DNA of 10,750 nt from JARRLC01 sp037387425 (lineage in GTDB: Bacteria; Pseudomonadota; Alphaproteobacteria; Rhizobiales; Rhodomicrobiaceae), in NCBI GenBank assembly GCA_037387425.1, contig JARRLC010000092.1, positions 1-10,750 of the forward strand, in the 5' to 3' direction. The notes under the pieces are model-generated. The model searched no databases. It had not been told where the DNA came from and was given only the letters and a program-made list of their open reading frames with translations. Both the position numbers and the translations under genes were made by a program. Positions 1 through 7,412 of the stretch are shown here, in pieces (position 1 is the first letter of the stretch; each line of letters opens with the position of its first letter).

Positions 1-887
1 CCTATATGGGGCATGTTCAGGACAACGCCGAGGAAAGCGTTCGCCGCGTGCTCGATGTGCTGAAAGACAGCGAATTCACGTATCGGCTTGATAGCGGCGC
101 GCAAATTGCCGTCCGGATTGCCGTTGATCACGCCGCTCGCAAGGCGGTGATCGATTTTGCGGGCACATCCGCGCAAGATCACGGCAATTACAACGCGCCG
201 CTCGCGGTCTGCCGAGCCGTGGTGCTTTATGTGTTCCGCACATTGGTGGGTACGGATATTCCCATGAATGAAGGCTGCCTGAAGCCGTTGGATATCCGGG
301 TGCCAAAGGGATCGATGATAAACCCCGAGTACCCGGCCGCCGTCATCTCAGGCAACACCGAGGTGAGCCAGGCGATTGCGGATACGCTATATGGCGCGCT
401 GGGCGTTCTGGCCGGTTCTCAAGGCACCATGAACAATTTCGTCTATGGCAACGATACGTACCAAAACTATGAAACCATTTGCGGCGGCACGGGCGCGGGG
501 GATGGTTTTGGCGGCGCAAGCGCTGTGCATAGCCACATGACGAATACACGCATGACTGATCCGGAAGTTCTTGAGGTGCGCTTTCCGGTCCGTGTTGAAG
601 AATTTTCCATTCGGCGCGCATCGGGCGGGGATGGGCAATTCAAAGGCGGCGATGGCGTCACCCGGCGGCTACGCTTCCTTGAACCGATGACGGCGACGGT
701 CCTATCATCCCACCGAAAAACGCAACCATTTGGTGTGAATGGCGGCTCGCCCGGTGAGGCAGGGCAGAACTTCATTGAACGCTCTGACGGCGCAATCATC
801 CCGCTTCAGGGCAATGACGAAGCGCAAATGAACCCTGGTGATGTGTTTGTCATGCTCACCCCCGGCGGAGGCGGCTTCGGCAAATAG
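1..887 (+). CDS. Hydantoinase B / 5-oxoprolinase family protein, C-terminal part (5' end outside window)
   Basis: This is the C-terminal 290 or so residues of a HyuB/oxoprolinase-type protein. The family forms the B subunit, or C-terminal half, of ATP-dependent enzymes that open 5-oxoproline or hydantoin rings in the cytoplasm. The frame is open from base 3 (a Tyr codon before Met at 6), so that Met is internal and the gene begins upstream. Family signatures are visible: MGHVQDNAEESVRR near the left edge, an HMTNTRMTDPEVLE block around residues 178-191 of the stretch, FSIRRASGGDGQFKGGDG just after it, and the closing MLTPGGGGFGK, where family members normally end. The stop is TAG at 885-887. 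The window does not show whether this is a separate HyuB or the end of a fused OPLAH-type protein, so no symbol is given. It is on the same strand as the flagellar genes but separated from them by 500 bp and a tRNA fragment, so it is probably unrelated to them. Confidence 0.9.
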   Translation, partial: YMGHVQDNAEESVRRVLDVLKDSEFTYRLDSGAQIAVRIAVDHAARKAVIDFAGTSAQDHGNYNAPLAVCRAVVLYVFRTLVGTDIPMNEGCLKPLDIRVPKGSMINPEYPAAVISGNTEVSQAIADTLYGALGVLAGSQGTMNNFVYGNDTYQNYETICGGTGAGDGFGGASAVHSHMTNTRMTDPEVLEVRFPVRVEEFSIRRASGGDGQFKGGDGVTRRLRFLEPMTATVLSSHRKTQPFGVNGGSPGEAGQNFIERSDGAIIPLQGNDEAQMNPGDVFVMLTPGGGGFGK

Positions 888-977
888 TTAAAAAACAGGC
901 TGATTCTCGGGTGCTGCAAACTCGAAGATTACTTAAGAAACTGGACCGTTATGACGAACCATGAACAAAGACTGGTC

Positions 978-998
978 TTGCGTTGTCTAGAAACGCAA
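978..998. repeat. Short hairpin with 7-bp stem
   Basis: TTGCGTT (978-984) pairs with AACGCAA (992-998) around the 7-nt loop GTCTAGA. No T-run follows on either strand, so it is not a canonical intrinsic terminator. It may be a weak 3' structure of the oxoprolinase transcript or may be chance. Confidence 0.4.
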
Positions 999-1049
999 AC
1001 ACCAATCGTCTAGAGAATGCGGGAATTTCCGATAAGTCATTGAAAATAA

Positions 1050-1099
1050 TGGTGCCGCAAGAGGGATTCGAACCCCCGACCTACGCATTACGAATGCGC
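1050..1099 (-). pseudogene. 3' half of tRNA-Thr (anticodon CGU); truncated, possible attachment-site scar
   Basis: Read on the minus strand, this is a well-formed tRNA 3' half. The anticodon stem GCGCA/TGCGT encloses loop TTCGTAA (anticodon CGT at 1090-1092), followed by variable bases AGGTC, T stem GGGGG/CCCTC with loop TTCGAAT, acceptor strand TTGCGGC, discriminator A and an encoded CCA (1050-1052). An intact gene would need GCCGCAA about 26 nt before the anticodon stem and a D arm between them. Neither is present in the sequence to the right. At the broken edge the heptamer GCGCCTA occurs twice in tandem (1096-1109). Tyrosine integrases commonly target tRNA 3' halves, and a displaced 3' half then remains at one end of the inserted DNA. 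That origin is inference; a decayed tRNA gene or a rearrangement breakpoint would look similar. Confidence 0.8.
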
Positions 1100-1329
1100 C
1101 TAGCGCCTAGCCATAAATCCCTCGCCTCAAGCTGGAGGCAAGCTTGTACCGTTAATGCCATGAGCCGTCGTTTTGTGCAATGGCAATTACGATATTTGTG
1201 GGGATTATGGATTTTTGACAGGTGAAAGCCCAAAAACAAAAAACAGCTTATACATATCTGATTGTGATCCGCAGTCTTGCAACCTATTGGTGATATATGG
1301 GCCACGGTAGCAATGAGATATAGCAACCT

Positions 1330-1345
1330 TTAATAGAGTTATTAA
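1330..1345 (+). promoter_or_regulatory. Candidate CtrA-like site upstream of ftcR (imperfect)
   Basis: Two TTAA tetramers (1330-1333 and 1342-1345, the second followed by C) lie about 90 bp before the ftcR start. The CtrA consensus is TTAA-N7-TTAAC; here the spacer is 8, so the match is imperfect. CtrA controls flagellar genes in many alphaproteobacteria, which makes the position plausible, but AT-rich spacers produce such pairs by chance. A TTGACT at 1366-1371 could be a -35 element, but no good -10 follows at 16-18 bp. Confidence 0.25.
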
Positions 1346-1435
1346 CGATACATTACAACCCAGGGTTGACTGTTACGAAGGCAGCAGTTACCTCGACACA
1401 TGGGCGATGCTCATGATGATTCGGGGGTTTGTTAT

Positions 1436-2107
1436 ATGATCGTGATAGTGGATGAACGTGAAACTGTGAAAAACGGCTATACTTCGTGGTTCGACCGTGA
1501 AGGCGTGTCTGTCACAGGTTTTAGCGCTGCGGATTTCGGTAACTGGGTGCAAACAGTTTCCGATCCGGACATCCGTGCGGTGGAGGCGTTTTTGCTGGGT
1601 GATTGCGCTGAAAGATGTGCGTTGCCCAAGATGATTAAAAACCGCACAAGCGCCGCGGTTATCGCGATGAATGACCATAAATGCCTAGATGAAACGCTAG
1701 ATTTATTCGCAGCCGGTGTTGACGACGTTGTGCGCAAACCTGTCCATGTGCGCGAAATTCTCGCGCGGATCAAAGCCATTCAGCGGCGCTCAAAAGAAGA
1801 AGATAACGGCAAGCTGGTCGGTGATATCCGTGTGTATTCCGATGGTCGCGACCCAGAAGTGAAGGGCAAAATTCTGCCGTTGCCACGTCGTGAGCGCCGC
1901 ATTCTCGAATATCTCGTTGCGAATAAAGGGCGGCGGGTTACCAAAACACAGATATTCAATTTTGTTTACGGATTATTCGGCGAGGATATCGACGAGAACG
2001 TTGTGGAAAGCCACATCAGTAAGCTGCGCAAACGGCTGCGGCACCATTTGGGGTATGATCCGGTGGATTCACAGCGTTATCTTGGTTACCGGTTGGTTTA
2101 CGATTAA
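1436..2107 (+). CDS. ftcR: FtcR/Rem-type flagellar transcriptional regulator (OmpR family)
   Basis: A 223-residue two-domain regulator of the FtcR (Brucella) / Rem (Sinorhizobium) group, which activates flagellar operons. ATG 1436 is chosen because GGGGG at 1423-1427 lies 8 nt upstream and the protein then begins MIVIVDERE, as family members do; ATG 1400 would add 12 unrelated residues. The receiver-like domain (1-118) keeps the acidic pair D6-E7 and the KP motif (K101-P102) after AAGVDDVV, but at the end of beta-3 it reads AVEAFLLGD, without Asp in the usual phosphoacceptor place. The winged-helix domain (about 146-223) has LPLPRRERRILEYLV and a recognition helix around VESHISKLRKRLR (190-202), and ends YLGYRLVYD. 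It stands immediately upstream of the flgE cluster, its conserved position. Lack of a phosphoacceptor suggests control by amount or partner rather than phosphorylation, which is inference. Confidence 0.92.
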   Translation: MIVIVDERETVKNGYTSWFDREGVSVTGFSAADFGNWVQTVSDPDIRAVEAFLLGDCAERCALPKMIKNRTSAAVIAMNDHKCLDETLDLFAAGVDDVVRKPVHVREILARIKAIQRRSKEEDNGKLVGDIRVYSDGRDPEVKGKILPLPRRERRILEYLVANKGRRVTKTQIFNFVYGLFGEDIDENVVESHISKLRKRLRHHLGYDPVDSQRYLGYRLVYD

Positions 2108-2326
2108 AGTTGGCGATCAGCAATCCTCTTTCTGTCATTCCATTATGGCGCATATATTTTTGTAGTATTAAGTGTATTACTTCCAAATTATTTCAGTAGA
2201 AATTGTTCTGATTTTATTGAGAAAGTCATTACGCATAGCGATTATTCTTAAAGATAGCGCTATCCAGCTCCGCGCAAGTCGGATGTGTTCTACTGCAGCG
2301 AGTGATTGATTGCGCAGGGTTGAAAG
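2108..2326 (+). promoter_or_regulatory. ftcR-flgE intergenic region, probable flgE promoter region
   Basis: A 219-bp AT-rich spacer, much longer than any gap within the following operon, so the flgE promoter most likely lies here. It contains the perfect palindrome GATAGCGCTATC (2253-2264) and a further copy of its half, ATAGCG, at 2235-2240. I found no convincing sigma-70 pair, no sigma-54 -24/-12 element and no clear terminator for ftcR. Confidence 0.5.
2253..2264. promoter_or_regulatory. 12-bp perfect palindrome, candidate operator
   Basis: GATAGCGCTATC lies 62 bp before the flgE start codon. ATAGCG recurs at 2235-2240, 19 bp (about two helical turns) upstream of the same hexamer in the palindrome (2254-2259). 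This spacing would suit a DNA-binding dimer or tandem dimers, for example FtcR encoded just upstream. No binding data are visible; the assignment is inference. Confidence 0.35.
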
Positions 2327-3607
2327 ATGAGCATTTCTTCTACGATGAGAACAAGCGCGTCAGGCATGGCGGCGCAGTCTAACCGGCTCAGTACGGTGGC
2401 CGATAACATCGCCAACGCTAACACCAGCGGCTATAAGCGTGCTTATTGCGAGTTTTCGTCTTTCATTCCTAACCGGAGTACTGCGGAATACACGTCCGGC
2501 AGCGTCACAACGTCTCTCCGTAACGCCATCAGCGAACAGGGCACTTTCTCTTATACCACATCGACAACCGATCTGGCTGTCAGTGGTCAAGGCTTCTTTC
2601 TCGTGGCGGATACAGATGACACCACTCACCTCACACGAGCGGGGTCGTTCGTGAAAGACGGCGATGGTTATCTTGTCAACGCCGCTGGATATTACTTGAT
2701 GGGATATCCGGTCACCGATGGCGATGTGGGTAGCGTTGTCAACGGCACGACGGGGTTGGAAAAGATCGCTATCAGCGACTTGGCTCTTCAGGCGGAACTT
2801 TCGACCTCAGGCATTTTCTATGTCAACGTCGATGCAAGCGCCCAAAGCATTACAGATATTGCCGCAACTGCTGATCCCCCTTCATCTAATACGGCGGATT
2901 CAGCCTATACGTCGAAAAGCTCCATCGTCGTGTATGGCGACCTTGGTTACGAAATCACGCTGGATGTCTACTGGGCCAAAACGGCGGACGAAGAGTGGGA
3001 GCTTGCGATTTTCAATCGCGCCGATGCGCCCGCTACCGGAACATTTCCGTACACAGCCGCTGCGCTTGCCTCGGATACGATGACGTTTGACCCGATTACC
3101 GGCGAAAATCTCGGTCCGACGTCAATAACGATCGATCTGTCGAGCACCTCGCCTAGCGGCTCCGACTCGCTGACTTTGGACCTTTCCGAGTGCACCCAGC
3201 TTAACACAGACTATACAGTGCGGACCGGGTCGGTGAATGGTAACGCCCCAAGCGACGTTGACCGCATCGAAGTTGCCGAGGACGGATTGCTCTATGCAAT
3301 CTTCGAAAACGGCTCGCGCATCGCCAGCTATCAAGTTCCGCTGGCTACCGTTCCCAGCCCCGACAATCTGCTGCCGATACAAGGCGATGTTTTCGTGCCC
3401 GACAACGATTCCGGCAACATGCTCATCGGCTTTCCGGGGCTTGGCGGCGTAGGCACTATTCTCGACAGTGCGTTGGAGCAATCCACCGTTGATCTCGCAA
3501 GCGAGCTAGCGAACATGATTGAAGCCGAACGACATTACCAGATGAACTCGAAGGTTTTCCAGACCGGCGCTGACATTCTGGACGTTATCGTCAACTTGAA
3601 GAGGTAA
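2327..3607 (+). CDS. flgE: Flagellar hook protein FlgE
   Basis: A 426-residue hook subunit. FlgE polymerises outside the cell into the universal joint between rod and filament and is exported by the flagellar type III system without a cleaved signal peptide. The N-terminal rod/hook helix region includes LSTVADNIANANTSGYKR (21-38), followed by the FlgE motifs ISEQGTFSYT and DLAVSGQGFFLV (about 69-93). The variable middle is rich in Ser, Thr and Asp, as expected for the exposed hook domains. The C-terminus carries the conserved helix (LASELANMIEAERHYQMNSK to NLKR at the end). Length fits rhizobial FlgE. The start at 2327 is supported by AGGG (2316-2319) 7 nt upstream. It is the first gene of the structural cluster, 41 bp before flgK. 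Confidence 0.97.
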   Translation: MSISSTMRTSASGMAAQSNRLSTVADNIANANTSGYKRAYCEFSSFIPNRSTAEYTSGSVTTSLRNAISEQGTFSYTTSTTDLAVSGQGFFLVADTDDTTHLTRAGSFVKDGDGYLVNAAGYYLMGYPVTDGDVGSVVNGTTGLEKIAISDLALQAELSTSGIFYVNVDASAQSITDIAATADPPSSNTADSAYTSKSSIVVYGDLGYEITLDVYWAKTADEEWELAIFNRADAPATGTFPYTAAALASDTMTFDPITGENLGPTSITIDLSSTSPSGSDSLTLDLSECTQLNTDYTVRTGSVNGNAPSDVDRIEVAEDGLLYAIFENGSRIASYQVPLATVPSPDNLLPIQGDVFVPDNDSGNMLIGFPGLGGVGTILDSALEQSTVDLASELANMIEAERHYQMNSKVFQTGADILDVIVNLKR

Positions 3608-3648
3608 CGCCAAATGATCTCGCCGCATGACGCGTAGGTAGGTGCCGT

Positions 3649-5121
3649 ATGTCGCTTACAGCAGCCATGGAGACTGCACGCTCCAACCTTTCCGTGTTGA
3701 CGGCGAAAACAGCGGTTATTTCGCGCAATATCGCTAATACGAGTAATGAGTTTGCTTCACGCAAGATCGTTGGCACAGCAACTGGTCACAATGGCGTCGG
3801 CGTTCACATTACGAGCATTACGCGCGCGTCGGATGAAGCGTTGTTCCATAATGTGCTGTCAGCGAATTCCGACGCGAGCTATCAGAAAGCGCTCGTCGAT
3901 GCGATGGACCAACTCAATGCCACCATCAACGACACAGAGCAGGACGCCTCGCCCGCCGCGCTGATCGGTAAACTGAAAGACGCATTACAGGAATACTCGG
4001 CTTCGCCCAGCGAATTGGTGCGCGCTCAATCGGCCATCTCTGCAGCAGATGATGTCGCCACGTCGCTTAACTCCGCAACTGAGCTGGTGCAAAACGTTCG
4101 CAGCCAGGCAGACCTTGAAATTTCTGGCGCTGTTGACACGATTAACTCGCTTCTGGAACAGTATGGGTCCGTCAACCAGAAAGTTATAGACGGCACCCGT
4201 ATCGGCTCCGATGTTACAGATTATCTCGACCAGCGAGATAAAATTCTCGCCGACCTGTCTCAAGAAATCGGCATTAAAACTGTAGCAGGCAATAACTACG
4301 ATTTGTCGATTTACACCGATAGCGGTGTCACGCTGTTTCAACACACGGCGCGCGCGGTCACTTTCGATGGCTTGGCCTCATATTCCGCTGTCGATACCGG
4401 TAATGCCCTCGTCATTGACGGCGTGCCTGTAACAGGAAGCAGCGCGACAATGCCCATTTCCTCTGGGCGGATCAAAGGGTTGATCGAAATTCGTGACGAC
4501 ATCGCTGTAACCTATCAAAGCCAGCTTGACGAAATGGCCCGCGGATTGATCGAAATGTTCGCTGAAACCGATCAGACCGCGTCAGGGCTGCCAGACGCCA
4601 CCGGCCTGTTCAGCTATCCAGGATCGCCCACGGTTCCAGCCACTGGCACGCTCGACACAGGTATTGCTGGCGAAATCAGCATCAATGCCGTTTATGACAG
4701 CAGCCAAGCCGGAGATCCAACTTTGCTGCGTGATGGCGGCGCCAACGGGGCGGCGTATGTCTACAATACGACTGGCGCTTCAGGATATTCTGCGCGTTTA
4801 TTCGAACTTATCGACGAATTCGGCGTTGATCGCAGTTTCGATGCGTCCACTCAGCTTGGCGGAACTCTCTCGCTTGAAAATTACGCGTCGTCTTCAATCG
4901 GTTGGATGGAAGAAAACCGGCAATCGGCAGCAACAGCTCAAGAATACAGCACCACCGTTCTGGAGCGCGCCAGCTATTCACTAACAAGTGTGATCGGAGT
5001 CAACCTCGATTACGAGATGAGCATACTTCTGGATCTGGAACATTCATTCCAGGCCACTTCGCGGCTCATCTCCGCAATCGACAGTATGTATGCGTCATTG
5101 TTAGAGGCCGGAGGTCGATAG
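3649..5121 (+). CDS. flgK: Flagellar hook-associated protein 1 FlgK
   Basis: A 490-residue HAP1, the first of two junction proteins joining hook and filament. The N-terminus (ARSNLSVLTAKTAVISRNIA, then NTSNEF) is the helical family segment, and NIANTSNEFASRK replaces the more common NIANANTxGYxR. The C-terminus has the diagnostic GVNLDYEMSILLDLEHSFQA followed by TSRLISAIDSMYASLLE. The long middle (about 100-440) is the variable exposed region. AGG at 3640-3642 lies 6 nt before the ATG. It follows flgE by 41 bp and precedes flgL by 2 nt, the usual flgE-flgK-flgL order. Confidence 0.96.
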   Translation: MSLTAAMETARSNLSVLTAKTAVISRNIANTSNEFASRKIVGTATGHNGVGVHITSITRASDEALFHNVLSANSDASYQKALVDAMDQLNATINDTEQDASPAALIGKLKDALQEYSASPSELVRAQSAISAADDVATSLNSATELVQNVRSQADLEISGAVDTINSLLEQYGSVNQKVIDGTRIGSDVTDYLDQRDKILADLSQEIGIKTVAGNNYDLSIYTDSGVTLFQHTARAVTFDGLASYSAVDTGNALVIDGVPVTGSSATMPISSGRIKGLIEIRDDIAVTYQSQLDEMARGLIEMFAETDQTASGLPDATGLFSYPGSPTVPATGTLDTGIAGEISINAVYDSSQAGDPTLLRDGGANGAAYVYNTTGASGYSARLFELIDEFGVDRSFDASTQLGGTLSLENYASSSIGWMEENRQSAATAQEYSTTVLERASYSLTSVIGVNLDYEMSILLDLEHSFQATSRLISAIDSMYASLLEAGGR

Positions 5122-5123
5122 TC

Positions 5124-6176
5124 ATGGATGTTACATATACCTCCACGAAGTCAACGGTTGAAGCTACGCGCACTTCCGTTCTGAAAATGCAGCGGCAGTT
5201 GATCGTAGCGCAAAAGGAAGTGTCTTCCGGGCGCTATGCAGATGTGGGCATTGCCCTTGGCGCGCGAACCTCACGCTCTGTTTCGATGCGGCGCGATATC
5301 AATTACATGAACCTGATAATTGATACGAACAGCACCGCCAGCACGCGCCTCGATTCCACACAAAGTGCGTTAACCGGCCTCGTAGAAATGTCGCAGGGCT
5401 TTGTCGATACGCTTATCTCGGCGCGTACCACCGAGACTGGACGCGAAAACGCCGCAAACGAGGCCAAGGCCAACTTATCGATGCTTACCGATGTCATGAA
5501 CGGCGCAGTGGGCGGAGAAAGTTTGTTCGCCGGCATTAAGACCGATACTTTGCCGCTTTCGAATTACTTCACCTCGCCAACATCGGCCGCTAAGACAGCG
5601 GTAGACGCAGCGTTCTTGGGAGAATTCGGCACAACCCAGTCGGACCCGGCCAACGAAACCGGCATTACCGGCTCGGATATGCAAACGTTCCTTGATACGA
5701 CCTTTGACACGCTTTTTAACGATGCGAACTGGGCGGCCAACTGGTCTGCCGCTTCCGATGAAAACGTTGTGAGCCGCATTTCGATCTACGAAGATGTCGA
5801 AACTTCATCCAACGCCAACTATCTCGGCTACCGGAAGCTGGCGGAAGCTTACACCATGGTCGCCGATCTAGGCATTGAGAATCTCAACGATCTGGCGTTT
5901 CAGGCAATAGTGGATACGGCCATCGACATGGTGGGCGCGGCAACGCAATACCTGGCCGTTGAGCAAGGCCGCTTGGGCACGTCGCAAGAACGCGTCGAAT
6001 TGGCGAACAATCGGCTGCTGTCACAAATTAACATTATAACAGGCCAAGTTAACGACATGGAAGTTGTTGACCCGTATGATGCGTCGGTACGCGTAACAAC
6101 TCTGTTGACGCAAATAGAAACATCTTACGCGTTAACTGCGAGAATTCAAAAGCTGACGATACTAAATTACATATAG
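5124..6176 (+). CDS. flgL: Flagellar hook-associated protein 3 FlgL
   Basis: A 350-residue HAP3 that sits between FlgK and the flagellin filament. The frame is open much further left, but the start is placed at ATG 5124: GGAGG at 5110-5114 lies 9 nt upstream, the preceding part would overlap the end of flgK, and the protein then starts MDVTYTSTKSTVEATR as a flagellin-like N-terminal helix. QLIVAQKEVSSGRYADVG (about 25-42) is the conserved flagellin/FlgL motif, and the C-terminal helix (LAVEQGRLGTSQERVELANN and the following 60 residues to LTILNYI) matches the flagellin C-terminal domain. Flagellin is the alternative, but the position directly after flgK and the length favour FlgL. Confidence 0.95.
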   Translation: MDVTYTSTKSTVEATRTSVLKMQRQLIVAQKEVSSGRYADVGIALGARTSRSVSMRRDINYMNLIIDTNSTASTRLDSTQSALTGLVEMSQGFVDTLISARTTETGRENAANEAKANLSMLTDVMNGAVGGESLFAGIKTDTLPLSNYFTSPTSAAKTAVDAAFLGEFGTTQSDPANETGITGSDMQTFLDTTFDTLFNDANWAANWSAASDENVVSRISIYEDVETSSNANYLGYRKLAEAYTMVADLGIENLNDLAFQAIVDTAIDMVGAATQYLAVEQGRLGTSQERVELANNRLLSQINIITGQVNDMEVVDPYDASVRVTTLLTQIETSYALTARIQKLTILNYI

Positions 6177-6219
6177 ATGTAGCTAGAGTATTGATTTCAG
6201 CTTAATGGTGAGGATGCAT

Positions 6220-6567
6220 ATGTATAGATTCTCTTATGCAGAGGTTCTCGATGACACGCCACAGTCCGCGCGTGAGCGGGATCGCATCGCCATTCAGCAT
6301 TCCATAGAGCTTCTGAAAATCGCTGAAAGCAAAGGTCCAGGGGCGCGAGAGGCAACGGAAGCGATCTATTTCCTTCGGAAACTCTGGGCGTTTTTCATCG
6401 AAGATCTGGCAAAAGCCGATAACGAATTGCCCCCCAACCTGCGGGCCGACTTGATCTCGATCGGTTTGTGGCTCATGCGCGAAGCTGACGAAATACGGCT
6501 GGGTAAATCAACAAACTTCAAAGGCTTGATAGAAGTATCACAATTGATCTCTGAGGGCTTGGCATGA
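6220..6567 (+). CDS. flaF: Flagellar biosynthesis regulator FlaF
   Basis: A 115-residue FlaF, an alphaproteobacterial cytoplasmic protein that promotes flagellin synthesis and secretion, working against FlbT. The start is set at ATG 6220 (MYRFSYAEVLDD): GAGG at 6210-6213 is 6 nt upstream, whereas ATG 6205 and 6214 precede or touch that ribosome site. Recognisable segments are the N-terminal FSYAEVL, ARERDRIAIQHSIELL, AIYFLRKLWAFFIEDLA, and the C-terminal LISIGLWLMREADEIRLG, ending KGLIEVSQLISEGL. It is 43 nt after flgL, and its TGA overlaps the flbT ATG (ATGA at 6564-6567), suggesting translational coupling of the two regulators. Confidence 0.95.
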   Translation: MYRFSYAEVLDDTPQSARERDRIAIQHSIELLKIAESKGPGAREATEAIYFLRKLWAFFIEDLAKADNELPPNLRADLISIGLWLMREADEIRLGKSTNFKGLIEVSQLISEGLA

Positions 6568-7013
6568 AGAAAAACATTCAAATTGGTCTGAAGCCGGGAG
6601 AGCGTATTTTCATTAACGGAGCTGTTTTACGTGTTGACCGCAAGGTCTCCATAGAACTGATGAACGATGTTACCTTTCTGCTTGAAAACCATGTCATGCA
6701 GGTGGAGGACGCTAATACTCCACTAAAGCAAGTATACTTCATGATTCAGATGATGCTTATGGATCCTGCGAATTCTGAAGCAACTAAAGAACTGTTCTTC
6801 AAAACCGTAAATTTGTTGATCGCCAATCTCAGTAACCAGGAACTCATCTCAGGATTGGGGCGTGTTTCTGGCCTAGTAACCGCAGGAAAAGAATTTGAAG
6901 CCCTAAAAAGCATCCGGGCTTTACTACCGCATGAAGAAAAAGTGTTGTCAGGCGAACATGCGTCACCACCCCAGCAACATCAAAAAATCTCCAAAAAACG
7001 CGAGGTCGCATAA
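6564..7013 (+). CDS. flbT: Flagellar biosynthesis repressor FlbT
   Basis: A 149-residue FlbT. In Caulobacter the protein binds the 5' leader of flagellin mRNA and lowers its stability until the hook is complete; Brucella FlbT has instead been described as an activator of flagellin. The N-terminus (LKPGERIFINGAVLRVDRK), the middle (FLLENHVMQVEDANTPLKQV, then YFMIQMMLMDP) and the LISGLGRVSGLVTAGKEFEA region match the family. The last 20 or so residues are hydrophilic and lysine-rich, typical of its variable tail. GAGGG at 6553-6557 lies 6 nt upstream, and the start overlaps flaF by 4 nt. No flagellin gene is in this window, so its target must be elsewhere in the genome. Confidence 0.97.
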   Translation: MKKNIQIGLKPGERIFINGAVLRVDRKVSIELMNDVTFLLENHVMQVEDANTPLKQVYFMIQMMLMDPANSEATKELFFKTVNLLIANLSNQELISGLGRVSGLVTAGKEFEALKSIRALLPHEEKVLSGEHASPPQQHQKISKKREVA

Positions 7014-7411
7014 TGCCAGCGGTAACCAGCGCAACAGCAGCTTCAGCAGCCGCAACGACGAATGCAGCTGAAAAGAGAAATACGCTAGATTACAACGCGT
7101 TTCTGCAACTCTTCATGGCTGAGCTGAAAAACCAAGACCCGACCAATCCACCGGATTCAGCCGCGTTCATCGCGCAGCTCGCCAATTTCTCCAATGTTGA
7201 ACAAGCCATCCAAACCAACAACAAGCTTGATGCGTTGATGGCGCTTTCCAGCCTGGCGCAAGCCGATAATCTCATTGGGCACACGATAACCTCGGCGGAT
7301 GGGCGAACTTCAGGCGTGGTCGCCTCCGTCAGCGCTATCGATGGCGGCGCGGTCGCTATGCTGGAAAACGGCTCGCAGGTGGTCCTCGGCTCAGGCGTGC
7401 AGATTTCCTGA
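7013..7411 (+). CDS. flgD: Flagellar hook cap / assembly protein FlgD (short form)
   Basis: A 132-residue FlgD, the scaffold that caps the growing hook and allows FlgE to polymerise. The conserved N-terminal export and cap region is plain: LDYNAFLQLFMAELKNQDP, then TNPPDSAAFIAQLANFSNVE with EQAIQTNNKL after it (about 25-72). The Ala/Ser/Thr-rich first 22 residues are a typical flexible export signal. The C-terminal part is short (IGHTITSADGRTSG to the end), lacking the longer Ig/tudor-like domains of enterobacterial FlgD; short forms are usual in rhizobia. The start codon overlaps the flbT stop (TAATG, 7011-7015), with AGG at 7003-7005 7 nt before it. Confidence 0.94.
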   Translation: MPAVTSATAASAAATTNAAEKRNTLDYNAFLQLFMAELKNQDPTNPPDSAAFIAQLANFSNVEQAIQTNNKLDALMALSSLAQADNLIGHTITSADGRTSGVVASVSAIDGGAVAMLENGSQVVLGSGVQIS

Positions 7412-7412
7412 T

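Larger units (their letters stand above)
888..1435. other. Gene-free interval between the oxoprolinase gene and ftcR
   Basis: I see no credible protein gene here. The interval holds a 7-bp hairpin (978-998), two copies of GTCTAGA (985-991 and 1008-1014), the truncated tRNA at 1050-1099 with a 7-bp tandem repeat at its broken edge, a small hairpin with GCCTC/GAGGC arms (1124-1139), and an AT-rich stretch leading to ftcR. No clear Rho-independent terminator follows the oxoprolinase stop. Confidence 0.7.

Noticed and set aside
1050..1125. A complete minus-strand tRNA-Thr gene
   Set aside because: The 5' acceptor complement GCCGCAA and a normal D arm are absent to the right of the anticodon arm; only the 3' half can fold.
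983..1225. Plus-strand open frame of 80 codons containing the peptide VPQEGFEPPTYALR
   Set aside because: This peptide is the well-known false translation of the antisense strand of a tRNA 3' end. The frame crosses the tRNA-Thr fragment and has no other gene-like property.
2150..2170. Sigma-54 type promoter suggested by TGGCGC upstream of flgE
   Set aside because: The TGGC is not followed by GC at the required 10-bp distance, so the -24/-12 pattern is not met.
4902..5123. Upstream extension of the flgL frame by 74 codons
   Set aside because: It lies inside the flgK coding region in another frame, and a strong GGAGG precedes the start at 5124, where the typical FlgL N-terminus begins.
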